NCBI GenBank assembly: GCA_013365365.1
Contig: JABVXU010000393.1
Location: 1-50,742 of the forward strand
DNA length: 50,742 bases
Direction: 5' to 3'
Origin: Cruorifilaria tuberocauda
Taxonomy: Eukaryota; Nematoda; Chromadorea; Rhabditida; Onchocercidae
This document shows, piece after piece, positions 16,645 to 28,882 of the stretch; the stretch's first letter is position 1, and each line of letters begins with the position of its first letter. The position numbers and the translations under genes were made by a program. The notes under the pieces were generated by a model. It was not told where the DNA came from. It made no database searches and saw only the letters and a list, made by a program, of their open reading frames with translations.

Positions 16645-18950
16645 CTGAAACACTTCTCTTACTATATTAATAGCATTCAGTATTCCAATACTTTTTCACT
16701 CGAACTTTGATTAACACCGGGATTACTCGGAAACAATAGTATTTCTACCATAATTCTAATAGAATTAATGCTTACATTATTATCTATTCCATTGATATTA
16801 CTATCGTATTGCTGATATACTGGTATCATAGGAGATATCGATTATCGATATCTCAAATATCTACAATAAATATATCCAAAGAAATTAAAAATTGAAATTG
16901 ATAACATCATATTCTAAATAAATTAACCTTAAGTAACGAAAAGCTCGAATAATGTAGAATTATTAGCTACTAATTAAGTATTGTTACTATTTAAGTATTA
17001 TTACCTTTGCTAATGTAACAATCTATAAGATCTTATACATACTATAATTAGTAATGCAACTGTTTCTAAAACGATGAATTTTCACTTTTATTTTATTTTA
17101 GAATTTGTAAGGAAGAAAAGAAATATCAAAAGTTATTATTTCTTAGCAATATTGCAATCGGAATGTTGCTTTAGAAATGAAACGAAATGATTGTAACAGT
17201 CATCAATTCGTTATCATTATTCTTCTTAGTTATTTACGAAGGAATAAAAAACAGATTATAGTTATTTATGATCGGCAAAAAAAAAAAAAAAACGATAGTG
17301 ATAATTTCAGATCGTTTATTTTTTTCAACACTAAAAGTTCATTTAATCATATCATTTTTCAGTTTAAAATGAAACTGATTAAGATTTGTGGAATGCAATA
17401 TATTAGAGAAAAAAATCATTTGATATTTTTTTAATAATATATTACTTACTTCATATCTAATAATATATATATATTAAAATGATACATATTATCATTAAGG
17501 AATTTTTGATAAAACAAATGGTTATTTCATCTTTCCTACTTTTTTCTTTATAGCAAATCAATTAAATAATTGAAATTATTACTTTCTAATGTCATTTTTA
17601 TGAATCTGTTTTAATGAGGATTTTCTCGAGATTGATTAACTTTTGTAAATTAGAGACAAAGAAAATGAGGTATTGCATAATCTTTAATATACTGAATACA
17701 GAAGAATAGAGATTTTGCGTGTGGTAGATCGGATATTACAGGTATCTGTGATTTCACTTTTGTAAACCATTTTCGCTTACAGTTCGTTTATTCATAATAA
17801 CACATGATTTATTGCATACAGTAATGCATGATACTATTGCAAGGATTAGTATTAACATAAATTAGCATATACTTAAATTTAAAATTTTAATATTATCACA
17901 ATAAACTATAATTGCTCCATAAAAAAATGAATGATTAATTAAAGTATTTATGTAAAGCTATTGCAATTGAAATTTTAAGTATTAATTTAAGTTGTTTAGG
18001 TGTTTATTTTTTAAGCATGCTAATAATTGTTCATATGCTAGTAATGATCGAATGAATATCTTTTACTAAAACTAAGCTAAGTAATATATTTTAGGAGATA
18101 TAGAATGAAAGCTGTGATCAAGAAGGAAGTGATCAAAGATTGTTTAAATGAATTCAACTGATGAAATTCATCAATTTTAATTCATTTTTTTTTGCAATCT
18201 GATTTGATAGATATAAGCTGATAAATGGAAAAACTGAATTTGAAGCTTTTTCACCTATAGAAATATTTATCCGTAAATTAACCGAAATTCTTACTATATC
18301 ATACAAAGTTTTCTATGTTCATAGAGAAGATAGTTTTGTTTGATACTCTAAGCTAATCTTAAATAAGCATAAATGTCTCTTTTGATAATTTAATGCTTAT
18401 TTCTGCTTCTTTCCCACTTTTACACTTAATTTAATATGTAGAGTGAAGAAATTGCATAAGACAAAAGAGCAAGTTTGAGTGATTATTTTGAACATAGCAT
18501 AGATTTTAAAATATCAAAAGCAATTTGATAATGTTAACGGTGCATTTAATGCTTTAACGAACGTACGAAACACGGAAGTTCACGAGAAGAAACGTTAAAG
18601 AATGGAAAAGTTTCGGAAGAAATGAAAAATAAATAATTTTCTAGCCAATCATTTGAAAAATCACTGATGAACTGAGCTATTTTACAGCTATTTAAAATTG
18701 CAAGATAGTTGAAAAAAAAGTTTTTGATAAATGAAATGCTTCTTCTTCATAAGCTTATTTTCCGTTATCAGATGGTAATTGTGAACTGGTAATGATTATC
18801 GCAATTATTTGCTTGATAAAAACTTTCAAAATCAAACACAAAAAAAAAAGATTGAAGGGTTGAATGATTGTTTACTGATTTCTCATTTCCATTACTGCAA
18901 ATTTTTTGAATCTTGACGGAAACGTTAATAACTATTAGGAAATCAATGAG
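16645..18950. other. Intergenic upstream of the phospholipase-like gene
   Basis: AT-rich sequence with A runs and short TA microsatellites (for example near 17460). Open frames here are short, lack splice context and read as chance. The first few hundred bases presumably contain the promoter of the minus-strand phospholipase-like gene, but no specific element is convincing. Confidence 0.45.
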
Positions 18951-18956
18951 ATGCAT

Positions 18957-19240
18957 TGTAACTCAAAGATTCTTCACGCAATCATTGGCAGATGTAACTC
19001 AAAGATTCTTCACGCAATCATTGGCAGATGTAACTCAGAGATTCTTCACGTAATCATTGGCAAATGTAACTCAAAGATTCTTCACGCAATCAATGGCAAA
19101 TGTAACTCAAAGATTCTTCACGCAATCAATGGCAAATGTAACTCAAAGATTCTTCACGCAATCATTGGCAAATGTAACTCAAAGATTCTTCACGCAATTA
19201 ATAGCAAATGTAACTCAAAGCTTCTTCACGTAATTACCGT
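18957..19240. repeat. 36-base minisatellite, eight units, in-frame 12-residue repeat
   Basis: Eight head-to-tail units begin at 18957, 18993, 19029, 19065, 19101, 19137, 19173 and 19209. Each is TGTAACTCAAAGATTCTTCA followed by CGCAATCATTGGCA(G/A)A with few changes. The period is divisible by three, so one frame on plus stays open and reads CNSKILHAIIGK repeatedly between 18951 and 19265. There is no signal peptide, and no flanking exon or splice site. The open frame is thus most likely a by-product of a 36-base period without stops. Confidence 0.9.
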
Positions 19241-19424
19241 TAATCATTTATTGAGAAAAAAATAAATTATTAAGTTTTACCTTATTTGTGTATTCACTTT
19301 GATCTATCATTTATTGATTAACACGTCAAGAATTTCATTACCTTACAATAAGAAAACTTCAACAATCAGTTGAGTAGAATGTAAAAAGAAATGATTTATC
19401 AGAGTTCCGAACAACAATTCCTAT

Positions 19425-19495
19425 AATTCAAAGATTCTTCAGGTTAATTACCATTAATTATTTGTTTAGAAAAAAAAGAAATTATTAAGTTTTAA
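19425..19495. repeat. Second copy of the minisatellite's right flank
   Basis: This matches the last minisatellite unit and its 3' flank (19212-19280). Both contain CAAAG(A/C)TTCTTCA, then TTAATTACC(A/G)TTAAT, and both end in AAATTATTAAGTTTTA. The two copies are about 215 bases apart in the same orientation. This shows that a segment including the array edge was itself duplicated. Confidence 0.7.
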
Positions 19496-19499
19496 AAAA

Positions 19500-20650
19500 T
19501 TTTAGAAAAAGAAAGGGTATTGATTTAGGAATTTCTATTCCAATTAATTAGCATGTATTCAAGCATGGATTTAAGCTTAATGATAATAACTTAAAATTTA
19601 CAATTTAAAAGTGTAATTTCTTTTGCACAGTTTAATATATGCATGATTATTTTCCGTAGAAAAGTTTTTCTCAACATTTATAGTGCTTTTTATCGATACA
19701 GTTTGATTATTAATGAAAAAATGTTGAAAAATTGCAAATGAAATTTTTACTGTTATTATCTGAGAATTTGTTCAAATTTACTTATACAACCCGGAAATCA
19801 GTAAATGATGAAGCTTTCATTTCTGTAAAAGAAAAGAGGAAGGAAAAAGTTTAAAATGAAAATGAATTAGTAAATCAATAAATTAAAATCCAACAATTTT
19901 TAATGATATGCTTCCAGTTTATAAATTTGAAAATAAAATAAAGCTTCAAACAATTCAACAATTTTTTCATTTCTATCTTTTTCACTTTGATTTTAGAAAA
20001 ATAAAAATTATTGACTAAATTGTCCTGAAGTGGGTAAATTTATTGGCTAATAAAACTTTAATGAGCCATGTTATGGCCATTAGTCTTTTTTTGGCCTTAT
20101 TATTGCCAAAAATAGAAGATAAATATAAACTATGAAAGATCCTTTTGAAATGCAAAAGAAAAATTATTGAAAAATTTCAAAAGATTTCAGATATCAGTGA
20201 ATCATTTATCAATTATAGGACAATCGTTATCTAATTCATTGAAATATTAATACAATTTTGTGTTTTTGAAATTTTCAAATCAAATCTTCCGTTAGATTTT
20301 TTGGAAATAATGGGAAAATTTTTATCTTTATAAAAATCAATTTGATATTTATTCCTTCCTGAAATTTATATGATTTCACATTCAATTCAATAACTCATTC
20401 ATCCAATTATTCAAAATCATAAGTAAATCCATACGTGATATACGTGAAGCAACGTGATCAGCGATTATTTTCCTCATTAAAATATCAATTATTGATAATA
20501 AATGATTTATCCAATATTTTTATTATACAATGGCTAAAAAATTATTCCAAATTCCATCTCTTCATTTATTAAATCAAATTTCAATTTGAATTAATTTTTA
20601 TCGATTAAAGTTTGTACTTGTTATTCGTAATGGATTACAAATGAATGATC
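19500..20650. other. AT-rich non-coding stretch
   Basis: No supported gene, RNA or repeat. Short matches to the TTTAT/TTGAAA background occur throughout; nothing stands out. Confidence 0.45.
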
Positions 20651-20654
20651 GAAA

Positions 20655-20985
20655 AAGGTATAAATTGACCTCTTCTGATGATATTATTCTTCTCAGAGTA
20701 ATCCATTAAAATATTTACAAGTATTATTTATGTGTATTCCGTAAGATATAAAATGACCTCTTCATATTGACCTCTCTCATGATTAAAATATCTGCAAGTA
20801 TTATTTATGTGTATTCCGTAAGATATAAAATGACCTCTTCATATTGATCTCTATCATGCATTAAAATATCTGCGAGTAATATTTAAGTGTATTCCGTAAG
20901 ATATAAAATGACCTCTTCACATTGACCTCTCTCATGATTAAAATATCTGCGAGTATTATTTACGTGTATTTCGTGGATGCGCGTC
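20655..20985. repeat. Tandem repeat, period about 78 bases, 3-4 units
   Basis: Units share TATTTATGTGTATTCCGTAA, then GATATAAAATGACCTCTTCA, then TATTGACCTCTCTCATG and TTAAAATATCTGC(A/G)AGTA. The units are highly similar. The last runs directly into the GT-rich tract at about 20985, so the two arrays abut. Confidence 0.85.
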
Positions 20986-21615
20986 CGGTTGTCTGCCTGC
21001 TATATGCTTCGTCATCTTTTTCTAGTTCTGCATGTATGCTTCGGTTTATATCTCTGTCTTTATCAGTACGTCTGTGCTCTTGTTCCTCTCTGCATGTCTG
21101 TATCTGCTTTATGTATCTCTGTGTCTACATCTACGTGCGTGTGTGTGTGTGCCTGCGTCTACGTGTGTGTGTATGTGTATCTGTGAATCTACGTGTATTT
21201 TTTCCCTACGAAATTGGATTGAATCGACATCATAGCATTAGCAAGACCGTTTCAACAAACGGAATCAGGTAAGCATCCCAGTTGGGTACGAATCCGGTTT
21301 TAGTTTATTTCCTTATTTTAGTATCTATCTGTCTTCATAATGTATATATACATCTACGCGTGTGTCTGTGTCTGCATCTACGTGTATGTGTTCTACGTGT
21401 ATGTGTTCGTATCTGCATCTATGTGTGTATATCAGTATCTGTATCTACACGGATATATATGCGTGTGTCCGTGTATGTGCGTGTGCATCTATACATGCGT
21501 GTGTGTGTGTGTGTGTGTGTCTGTATCTATATCTACGTATGTATGTGTGTGGTCTGTCTCTTCATCTATGTATGTGTGTGTGTGTGTGTGTGTGTATGCG
21601 TGTATAGAGTGTAGG
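20985..21615. repeat. Long degenerate GT/TCTGTATCTACGTG microsatellite tract
   Basis: About 630 bases of mixed TGTG, TCTGTATCTA and CTACGTGTGTG units with two purer GT runs (about 21497-21522 and 21573-21596). All three plus frames are open over long distances and read as cysteine/valine/serine-rich strings, which is the usual artefact of GT repeats. The alternating purine-pyrimidine runs could adopt Z-form DNA. A short non-repetitive break at about 21195-21330 contains a possible donor (GTAAGC at 21268). Confidence 0.85.
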
Positions 21616-21954
21616 CGATGAAGGGAGGAGAATGAATGGAGCAGAAATGATGCATTGTTTAAATAAATCGGTAGTCTTTCCGGGGTAGGGGTGTGCATGA
21701 GGTCGCTTGTGATTTGATTCCAAGAAAATTCAAGTGAAATTTACGTGAACTTTGACACGGAAAGTAAGCGTAATGCGTAGCATTTAGTAGAAAAGAATTG
21801 AGTGCCTTTAGATGTTGTGAAATATCTCAAATTGAACTGTCGATATTATTGATTTTTTTTCTTTACTCCTATGGATTGTTAGAATTGCATTGGATTGTTA
21901 CGAAATTTCGTTGATTTGAAAGCTATTATAGGGAACAATTCTCCTTCACATCAT
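21616..21954. other. Unique spacer between repeat arrays
   Basis: Non-repetitive sequence, slightly less AT-rich than its surroundings. I found no gene in it on either strand. Confidence 0.4.
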
Positions 21955-22290
21955 TTTTCATATCTTCCGGTCAAGACTTTAACCGTATCTATCTCTTCCG
22001 GTAAGACTGTAACTGTATCAGTTTCTTCCGGTAAGCTGTAACCGTATTTGTCTCTTCCGGTAGGACTGTAGCTGTGTCTGTTTCTCCCGATAAGATTGTA
22101 ACCGTGTTCCCTTTTCTGCTGAGACTGTAACTGTATCTGTTTCTTCCGGTAAGACTGTAACCATATATGTTTCTTCCAGTAAGATTATACCGTATTCGTT
22201 TCTCCTCCGTTAAGACTGTAATCGTGTCCGTTTCTTTTTCGGTGAGACTGTAACCGTATTCGTTTCTTTTCCGGCAATGTTGTAATCCCT
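21955..22290. repeat. About 11-unit degenerate tandem repeat, period 28-31 bases
   Basis: Units follow the pattern TTTCTTCCGGTAAGACTGTA then ACCGTATC. They vary in length by one to three bases, which rules out a protein-coding repeat. Five units keep CTTCCGG and one more has TTCCGG; the complement, CCGGAAG, is the core recognised by ETS-family transcription factors. Because the motif sits in a fixed place in each unit it may be incidental. Confidence 0.8.
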
Positions 22291-23425
22291 TTTTCTTCTG
22301 ATGGAACTATATCTGAAGTTTTTCGCTCAAAATTTTCGATTAATATCTAAAATAGGTCTTGTGAAATGAATAATATACTGCATTTTATTGAAGTATAGTA
22401 AATTTTTTTTCCACGGGATTTTGCATTAGTTATGAAGTTAAACTAAGTTAGCTAAGTGAAGTTACGAAGTTAATTTGTTTCATGAACGATAGGAATTGAA
22501 GTTTTTATGAAAATAATTTAAGCTAATGAGCAGTACAACCTTATCCTTTACCTTTAATTATCTCATTTAGGTATAGTATATTATGTCATTGATATGAAAT
22601 TTCGGTGTTTATTGCAGTCATTAGTACTGTTACACTGCGGAATGTGGGTAATATCTGAAGTGGAACATTCTTTTGTCTGTTGGTATGAAATTAATTGTTG
22701 ATTAATTGTATGTGAAGAATGATAAGACCAGTTCTTATTATTCGTAGATGAAATAAGTTTTATGAAAGGAAAATAATAGAATGAAGAAAGGAAATGAAAG
22801 ACAATTTTGCATATAATAATAATATAGAATTGTTAATGTTTACTTAATGTGTTATGATATTATCAGCTAGATTTCAGCTAAATCTTACTACAATGATGTT
22901 TTTTAGCAAAACTTTGAAAAAAGGATCCTATAGGCCAATTTTGAAATTTATAATTTGCTAGAATAGAATTCATCTGATTAGTAGTTTAATTTTTATACAT
23001 CATTACTTATTTTACATTAGAAGCATTTCTTAAATAAATAATGAAAATCTGCTATTGTTATATTGTTTTATTAGCATTGTAATAATGTGTGAAAATTGTA
23101 TTTAATTTAATTTAAAATGAAATTTTCAAATTAACTTAAAATAATTTTAGCTAGTTAAGAAATTTCATTCTTCATTCAATCTTGGTTTCTTTTTCCTCAA
23201 TTTATATTAATAATTAATTAATCTTAATTGTTTTCTCAATTAAATGACTAATAGGAAATATGATGATGATGACTTGTTTCATTGTCGAAATTTCTCCACT
23301 TTTCTTGTATGACTTCTCTGCACTCTCACTTTCTCTCTGTGTCCCTATCACTTATCGATTACTTTTCCCTTTCAACTAGAAATCATTTGAAAAGACGAGA
23401 AAAGAGGATGTGAGGGAGACAGCAT
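22291..23425. other. AT-rich non-coding stretch
   Basis: No exon candidates with splice support and no notable repeat. A mildly pyrimidine-rich segment (about 23290-23350) precedes the next microsatellite. Confidence 0.4.
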
Positions 23426-23427
23426 TG

Positions 23428-23545
23428 ATATGTATGTATGTATGTGTGTGTGTGTGTATGTGTGTATGTGTGTGTGTGTATGTATATGTGTGTGTGTATG
23501 TGTGTGTGTGTGTGTATGTGTGTGTGTGTGTGTGTGTGTGTATGA
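23428..23545. repeat. GT/TATG microsatellite
   Basis: About 115 bases of TGTATG and GTGTGT units. The minus-strand open frame here is a histidine/threonine string caused by the repeat. Confidence 0.92.
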
Positions 23546-23836
23546 AAATGAAATGAGCGTTTGAATGAATGTTTAGTAGTATCAGTTTATCAGGATCAAT
23601 TATCATCCGCTGTATATTCATTATCATCCTAATCCTCTTTTATCATTCATTGCATTACATCGCATTGTACAGTGAATTTAATAATGCAATCATTGAATAA
23701 TTCATTAATGCTTGTTATATAAAATGTTAATTTCTCTCATTCTTCTTTTTTTTTTGTTTGCTTTTTATTTTTTCGTTATCGTTTACTCTTATCGTATTTC
23801 ATTTGTTTTATATTTTAAATGAATGATAAGGAGTAT

Positions 23837-24498
23837 GAGGAGGAATTTTAGGAATTCTTGTGGATATCCTCAGAAGAGCAGTAAATCGTTGGCGTCGAAC
23901 AGTTGCATGTTTTTACACCCAAACAATAACTTTAGCAATTGTGATTTTATGGTTGACAACCCTCAGGAAGGTACGTTTGCATTTAAAGTTTTTTTTTGTT
24001 AAATTTTCTTTTCATTTTAAAATTTTAAAATTATTTTTGTAAAACAATGAACGAAAAATATCGATTAATATTTTGTGAAATTTTTTGGAAAAAACGATAT
24101 TTTTTTCCAGGGATTTTAGTTGGCTCATTTTAAAGGTTTTTAAAAGTTTTTATTGTTTTGTTTTTTTTTTTTTTTAGATGGGATCAGAAATAAGTTTTTC
24201 GTTTTTAGGGAGGTTGTCGCGAAAACGAAAGAAACTGAAGGAGAATTTCGAAGAGTCGTGTAGCGAAGAATCGCATTGCTTGTTTGCCCTTAATCACGTA
24301 TGCCATTTGGAGGATACGCAGTGCACAAGCAGTGGCCTAGTCGCTCCCACTTCAAGATTTTCTCCTAACGTCGACTATAATACTGGTATGCTATGTAATT
24401 GTATGGCGAAAGATATTATGTACTTGAGAAAGATGAAGTTACATGCAGATAAGCGATTCCTTATAGAGTTAATTTTGGATAATGTATTCCATCTTTAG
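23837..24498 (+). CDS. Possible small two-exon gene, unknown function
   Basis: A strong donor (AGGAAG|GTACGT, about 23970) pairs with a strong acceptor (long T run ending TTTAG at 24177). The second exon opens directly with ATGGGATCAGAA and reads on to a stop at 24496-24498 (106 codons). A basic cluster, RLSRKRKKLKEN, near its start could be a nuclear localisation signal. Alternatively it is cut short by a donor at about 24384 (ACTG|GTATGC). The upstream segment does not supply an in-frame ATG to exon 2: its own ATG frame (MRRNFRNSCGY) hits a stop about 26 codons into exon 2. The upstream piece is therefore probably 5' UTR. No family recognised. Confidence 0.4.
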
Positions 24499-25096
24499 CA
24501 ATTCAAGAACTTATCATTTTTTGTAAAGCATTAAAAATACGAAAGGTCGGATAACGAAGAGAGCAGAACTATTTGTTTATTTAGTTTAATCGTGAACGGT
24601 TGTATTTTCGGGTACTGCTGCAGTTGAAAAATTCATCGCTTTGTCGTGTGACTTTTTTGCCCATTCATATTTGCAAAGCTATACGGCAGCATAAATCCTG
24701 TCTTCCAACGTCCGCTTATTAAAATTGATGCAGTGTCACCCTCTCTTGTTAACTGTGGATACTCAGTTGAAAGGGCGTCTCAAAAGTGGGAACTGTTACG
24801 GTAAAATCGTTCATGAACCAGAATATAGCTCAAAAACCTTAATTTGAATAAGTTCATTTGCAACAACATATATCATGCTGGTTTTTAAATTACAGATATA
24901 CATAGCTGCGATACATTAAGTTTTGCAGAACCTATAAATTGTTAGAGGAAAGAAATTTTCAAGTTCTTTTAAAGAAATTAAAGTTTTTAAAAAATGAAGT
25001 GTACAAGTGAGAGAGATTTGATCTAGAATACTCCAGACTATTTCGGTTGTTTTGCAGGTTTTTTTCGGAGTTTGTTTATCACAATATTGAACGGAA
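24499..25096. other. Upstream region of eIF5
   Basis: Carries the presumed eIF5 promoter and 5' UTR. A GTTGTTTTGCAG acceptor at about 25046-25057, 39 bases before the ATG, is a candidate trans-splice or UTR-intron site. Nothing else is convincing. Confidence 0.45.
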
Positions 25097-27771
25097 ATGG
25101 CAATCAATATCAACCGCAACGTGCTCGATCCCTTTTATCGTTACAAAATGCCCCGTCTGCAAGCCAAGGTTACTTATGATTCAAGCAAGATAAAAGATGT
25201 GTTGCTTCATAATTTTAGAATTTTTCAAGTTATCTTTAATATTCTGCAGGTCGAAGGCAAAGGCAATGGAATCAAAACAGTTATTGCAAACATGACCGAG
25301 ATTGCCAAAGCCCTTGAGCGTCCACCAACTTGTAAGCACCTCGTTTCTTAAAGTCTATACGCGTATTATCATAATTTAAATCATTCCATATATTGCTGAT
25401 CTAACTTCATTATTGTTTGACTAGCAGAAAATAGGTTTTCAAAATATAAATCAATCATACTGAGATAAAACTTGATATTTGTTTTTTCTAAACATTTGAA
25501 GTTATTTTTAACTAGAAGTAATGAGTCCAATCATTCCATATATTCCATATATTGTGATATTATAGACCCAACCAAGTATTTTGGGTGTGAATTGGGCGCA
25601 CAGACCAATTTTGACATGAAAAATGAACGTTTTATCGTGAATGGTGAACATGATGCGGCCAAACTGCAAGATATCCTCGATGGCTTCATCAGAAAATTTG
25701 TGTTATGTGCAGCGTGTGAGAATCCTGAAACCACTTTGGTGAATTCTTTGCTGTTACTATCTCTTTCTAGTAATCTTTATTTGGATTATTATTAGAAACT
25801 CGATTTTCAGGTCGTAAAGAAGGGCCAGATCCATAGTAAGTGCAAAGCTTGTGGAAATACTTCAATCATTGATCCTAAGCATAAACTGTCGACATTTATC
25901 ATGAAAAATCCACCGAAAGTGGATGAGAAGGAAAAGAAAGAGGGTGGTAATGGTGGTTCAACAGACAATTCAGTCATAGATGGAGAAATCCCTAGCGATA
26001 AAGATTTGGTAAATAAGGAGACTTAAAATTTCAATTTCATGAAATTTGTTCTGATATAGAGGTTTATTTTATTTTTTCTTTTTCACGAAGATACTTGTAG
26101 AATGGAAGTGCGTCAGATGACATTGATGATGATTGGGCAGAGCCAATTGATGATCCAGCTGGGGGAGTTTCTGCTCAAATTGGCAAACTAATAATTAGCA
26201 GAGATCTCGACAAACCAATCGAAGAGCGGCTTGATATGCTCCACCAATATTTCCTGAAAGCTAAAGCCGATGGCACACTCCAGGTGATCGAATGTTTTTC
26301 CTCATAAAGATCCAGATAGCAAGTTTTTTTTCAAAATTTCGATAGGACCATATGAATACGAATATTCTATTTAGGTTCCTGCACTTAACTGAATTTTCTT
26401 CTTTAAAAAGTAATTAACAGTGTCAAGTGAAAACCCATTCCTTCTCTAAGCATTCAGTTATTTTCCTCTTATACAATAATTTCTCATTTTCATAGCTGAA
26501 AACTTATGATAAAAGTTTATTTTTCAGAACAGTAAGAAATTACTAAATGAGGCTGAAAGACTGGAGCTGAAATCAAAGGCTACCCTGCTATTGGCTGATG
26601 TTTTATTCGATACGAATGTCGTCAGTCAAATTGTAGAATATCGAAACATCCTTCTGCGTTTTACTGTTAACGACCACAAAGTCTGCACCTAATATTTTTT
26701 AAACTTTTCTTACTATTCTCGAATTTATACTTGTCGTTTTTCTGGGAGAATGAAGTCGAAAGATTGGAACTATTTTTTTTCTGGAATTTCTAAATCCCCT
26801 TTCAACTTCAGGCGCAGCGTCATCTTTTGGGTGGTATCGAGCAACTCATCTCGAAACATTTCGACACTTTGTTCCCAAAATCAGCCCATATCATAAAAGC
26901 ACTTTATGACACTGATGTGGTGGAAGAGGAAGTTCTTCTTGCTTGGGGTGAAAAGGTATATTTACAGGATTCTCAAGTTTCGGATTTTTAAAAGTCCAGT
27001 TTAACAATTGAGATCGACAATATTCTTTTTAGCCGAGCAAGAAGTATGTTAAGAAGAAACTGTGTGCTGAGATAATCAGTAAGGCGCAACCTGTTTTGGA
27101 TTGGTTGAAAAATGCAGAAGAAGATGAAAGCGATGGGGACGATGAAGATGGAGCTATTGAGGTATAGTTTAAAATCCTTTCAACATCATTTTTATTTCGA
27201 AAATTCTTTAATTCGCCGCTTTAGATTGTAGAGGAGAAAACATTGCAATATTTTGTTTTTGTTGTCTGTAAGGTAGAGTGTGCGTCTTAATATATTTAAT
27301 ATTCTTCTTTCCATTAGATTTCCCTGCCAATTATTACACAGATACATTGCAGAATAGTTTTATGCTTAACTGTATATGCTCATATCTGCATCTAGTTTTT
27401 TTGTCATAAAGAATTTTTCTTCCTCATATACACCCGTCAGTACTTTGATGGTTGAGGAACATATCTTTTCTTGCTTAACTTACATGAGTACTTGATATAA
27501 TGATGTTGGTAAAGCAATATAAGACCAAAGAAAATATCAGTCGCTATCTATACGAATTACAAATCGTTTGAAGTTAAAAATAGTATGAAATTCATCTTGT
27601 TATTCCCAATTTGAATTCGAATTTCAAATTTCATCATTTCTTCAGTTTGATGATCGCGCCCGAAAGGTGGGAACAGTTGAAATGGATACGGCAAAGAAAA
27701 CGAATGGCACTGCGCAGATCGAAAAGATCAAAACTGCGGACAATGAAGAAGTTGATATTGATAATATCTAG
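25097..27771 (+). CDS. Eukaryotic translation initiation factor 5 (eIF5), complete
   Basis: eIF5 is the GTPase-activating protein for eIF2 in the cytoplasmic 43S complex, triggering GTP hydrolysis on start-codon recognition. Nine exons chain in phase to 419 residues: 25097-25168, 25250-25331, 25566-25738, 25811-26008, 26101-26283, 26528-26680, 26812-26955, 27033-27161, 27646-27771. The N-terminus [20 protein letters not shown] keeps Arg15, the residue known to act as the arginine finger. The block [14 protein letters not shown] and a zinc-binding set Cys99, Cys102, Cys120 and Cys123 follow. A charged lysine/glycine/acidic linker leads to the W2/HEAT C-terminal domain (about 240-380). The tail is acidic (DEDGAIE-type) and ends DIDNI. 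Length matches the usual 410-440. All introns are GT-AG. The start fixes Arg15 in its expected position. Confidence 0.96.
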
Positions 27772-28882
27772 ATGGATTACTTAATCCTTTGCTTTGATGC
27801 TTTGAAGACTTTTATTTTCATCAGAAGTTACCCTCCATGTTTCTTTACATACTGAATTTGTCCAACAATTTATCTTACATCATAACGTCGACGTTCTGTC
27901 CTTTGTCTACTATTCTTTTTATTAATACTCATGATGATTTATTTTCTGATTAATCTGTACTCCTATTATCAAATGTAGTATACATCATATTCATCATTAC
28001 TAGGCCGTCTGTTCCAAACATCCTTTTTATTCATACTGTATGAGAAAGAATCTGGCAAAAAACAAGTTCTGGGTTTTGAAGTGATGAAATTGTTTGAGAG
28101 CACAATAATCAGATTTTCAAAATTTGTTCGCAAATTCATTTCTTCTGTAATTTTTGAATTCGAGCAGTGAATATAACATGAATAACAAACGTGCAAGACC
28201 GCGGTCATTTTTTTAGAGTATGGAGGTATCTGACGAGCAAAACAAGTAGTCACTCCTTAATGCTTTCAATTCCACTTTTGGCATGGTGTGAAAGGAACAG
28301 ATCTTCTGACCATGCACCATATGGACTGTAATGAACATTGAAAAGTTGATTACTGGAGCTTTATGTGGGCCTTTTTTAAGTTCACATCATATCTTTTCTG
28401 GGACATTTTTAACTTAGTAGTTAGAGACGAGGCGGAAATGCTCTACTGGGATCTTGCATTTTTTAAACTACACTTTAATTAGTTGGATGTAGGTTAGCAA
28501 GCACGACTGGGTCTTCCTGGTGTCCCTTCTAGATGTCTCTAAGCTCTTTCATCATATTTTTCACTCATCAATCACGCCAGGTTCATTAATACATGAAGGG
28601 GAATTTAAGAAGTACGAAGGAACAAAAGAGGTATTGAAAGGTCATTCATTCAAAATGAAACAACAAAAAGTAGGAACAAAAGTAGAAACAACAAAACCGG
28701 TTATTTTTAAAATTTATAAACAAAGTACAAGGAATGTACAATATTCAATAAGCAGGTAGGAAACAAATAAGATCACAGAAAATGAAATGTTTTTTCGATA
28801 TTAACAAAACGGAACAGTGCTAATTTTTTTGAGAATAAAATAAGAAACAATAGATGTATGTATAATCCAGCGGTACAGTAAA
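27772..28882. other. Convergent intergenic region, 3' flanks of two genes
   Basis: The eIF5 gene ends here from the left and the minus-strand tandem-module gene ends here from the right, so it should hold both 3' UTRs. A lysine-rich open frame at 28520-28759 on plus lacks splice context or recognisable sequence and I leave it out as a gene. Confidence 0.5.

Noticed and set aside
20922..21698. Overlapping open frames in the GT-rich tract
   Set aside because: Open in all three frames and on the opposite strand because of the dinucleotide repeat.
28520..28759. Lysine-rich 79-codon plus-strand open frame between eIF5 and the convergent gene
   Set aside because: No splice signals, no recognisable sequence, lies where two 3' UTRs are expected.
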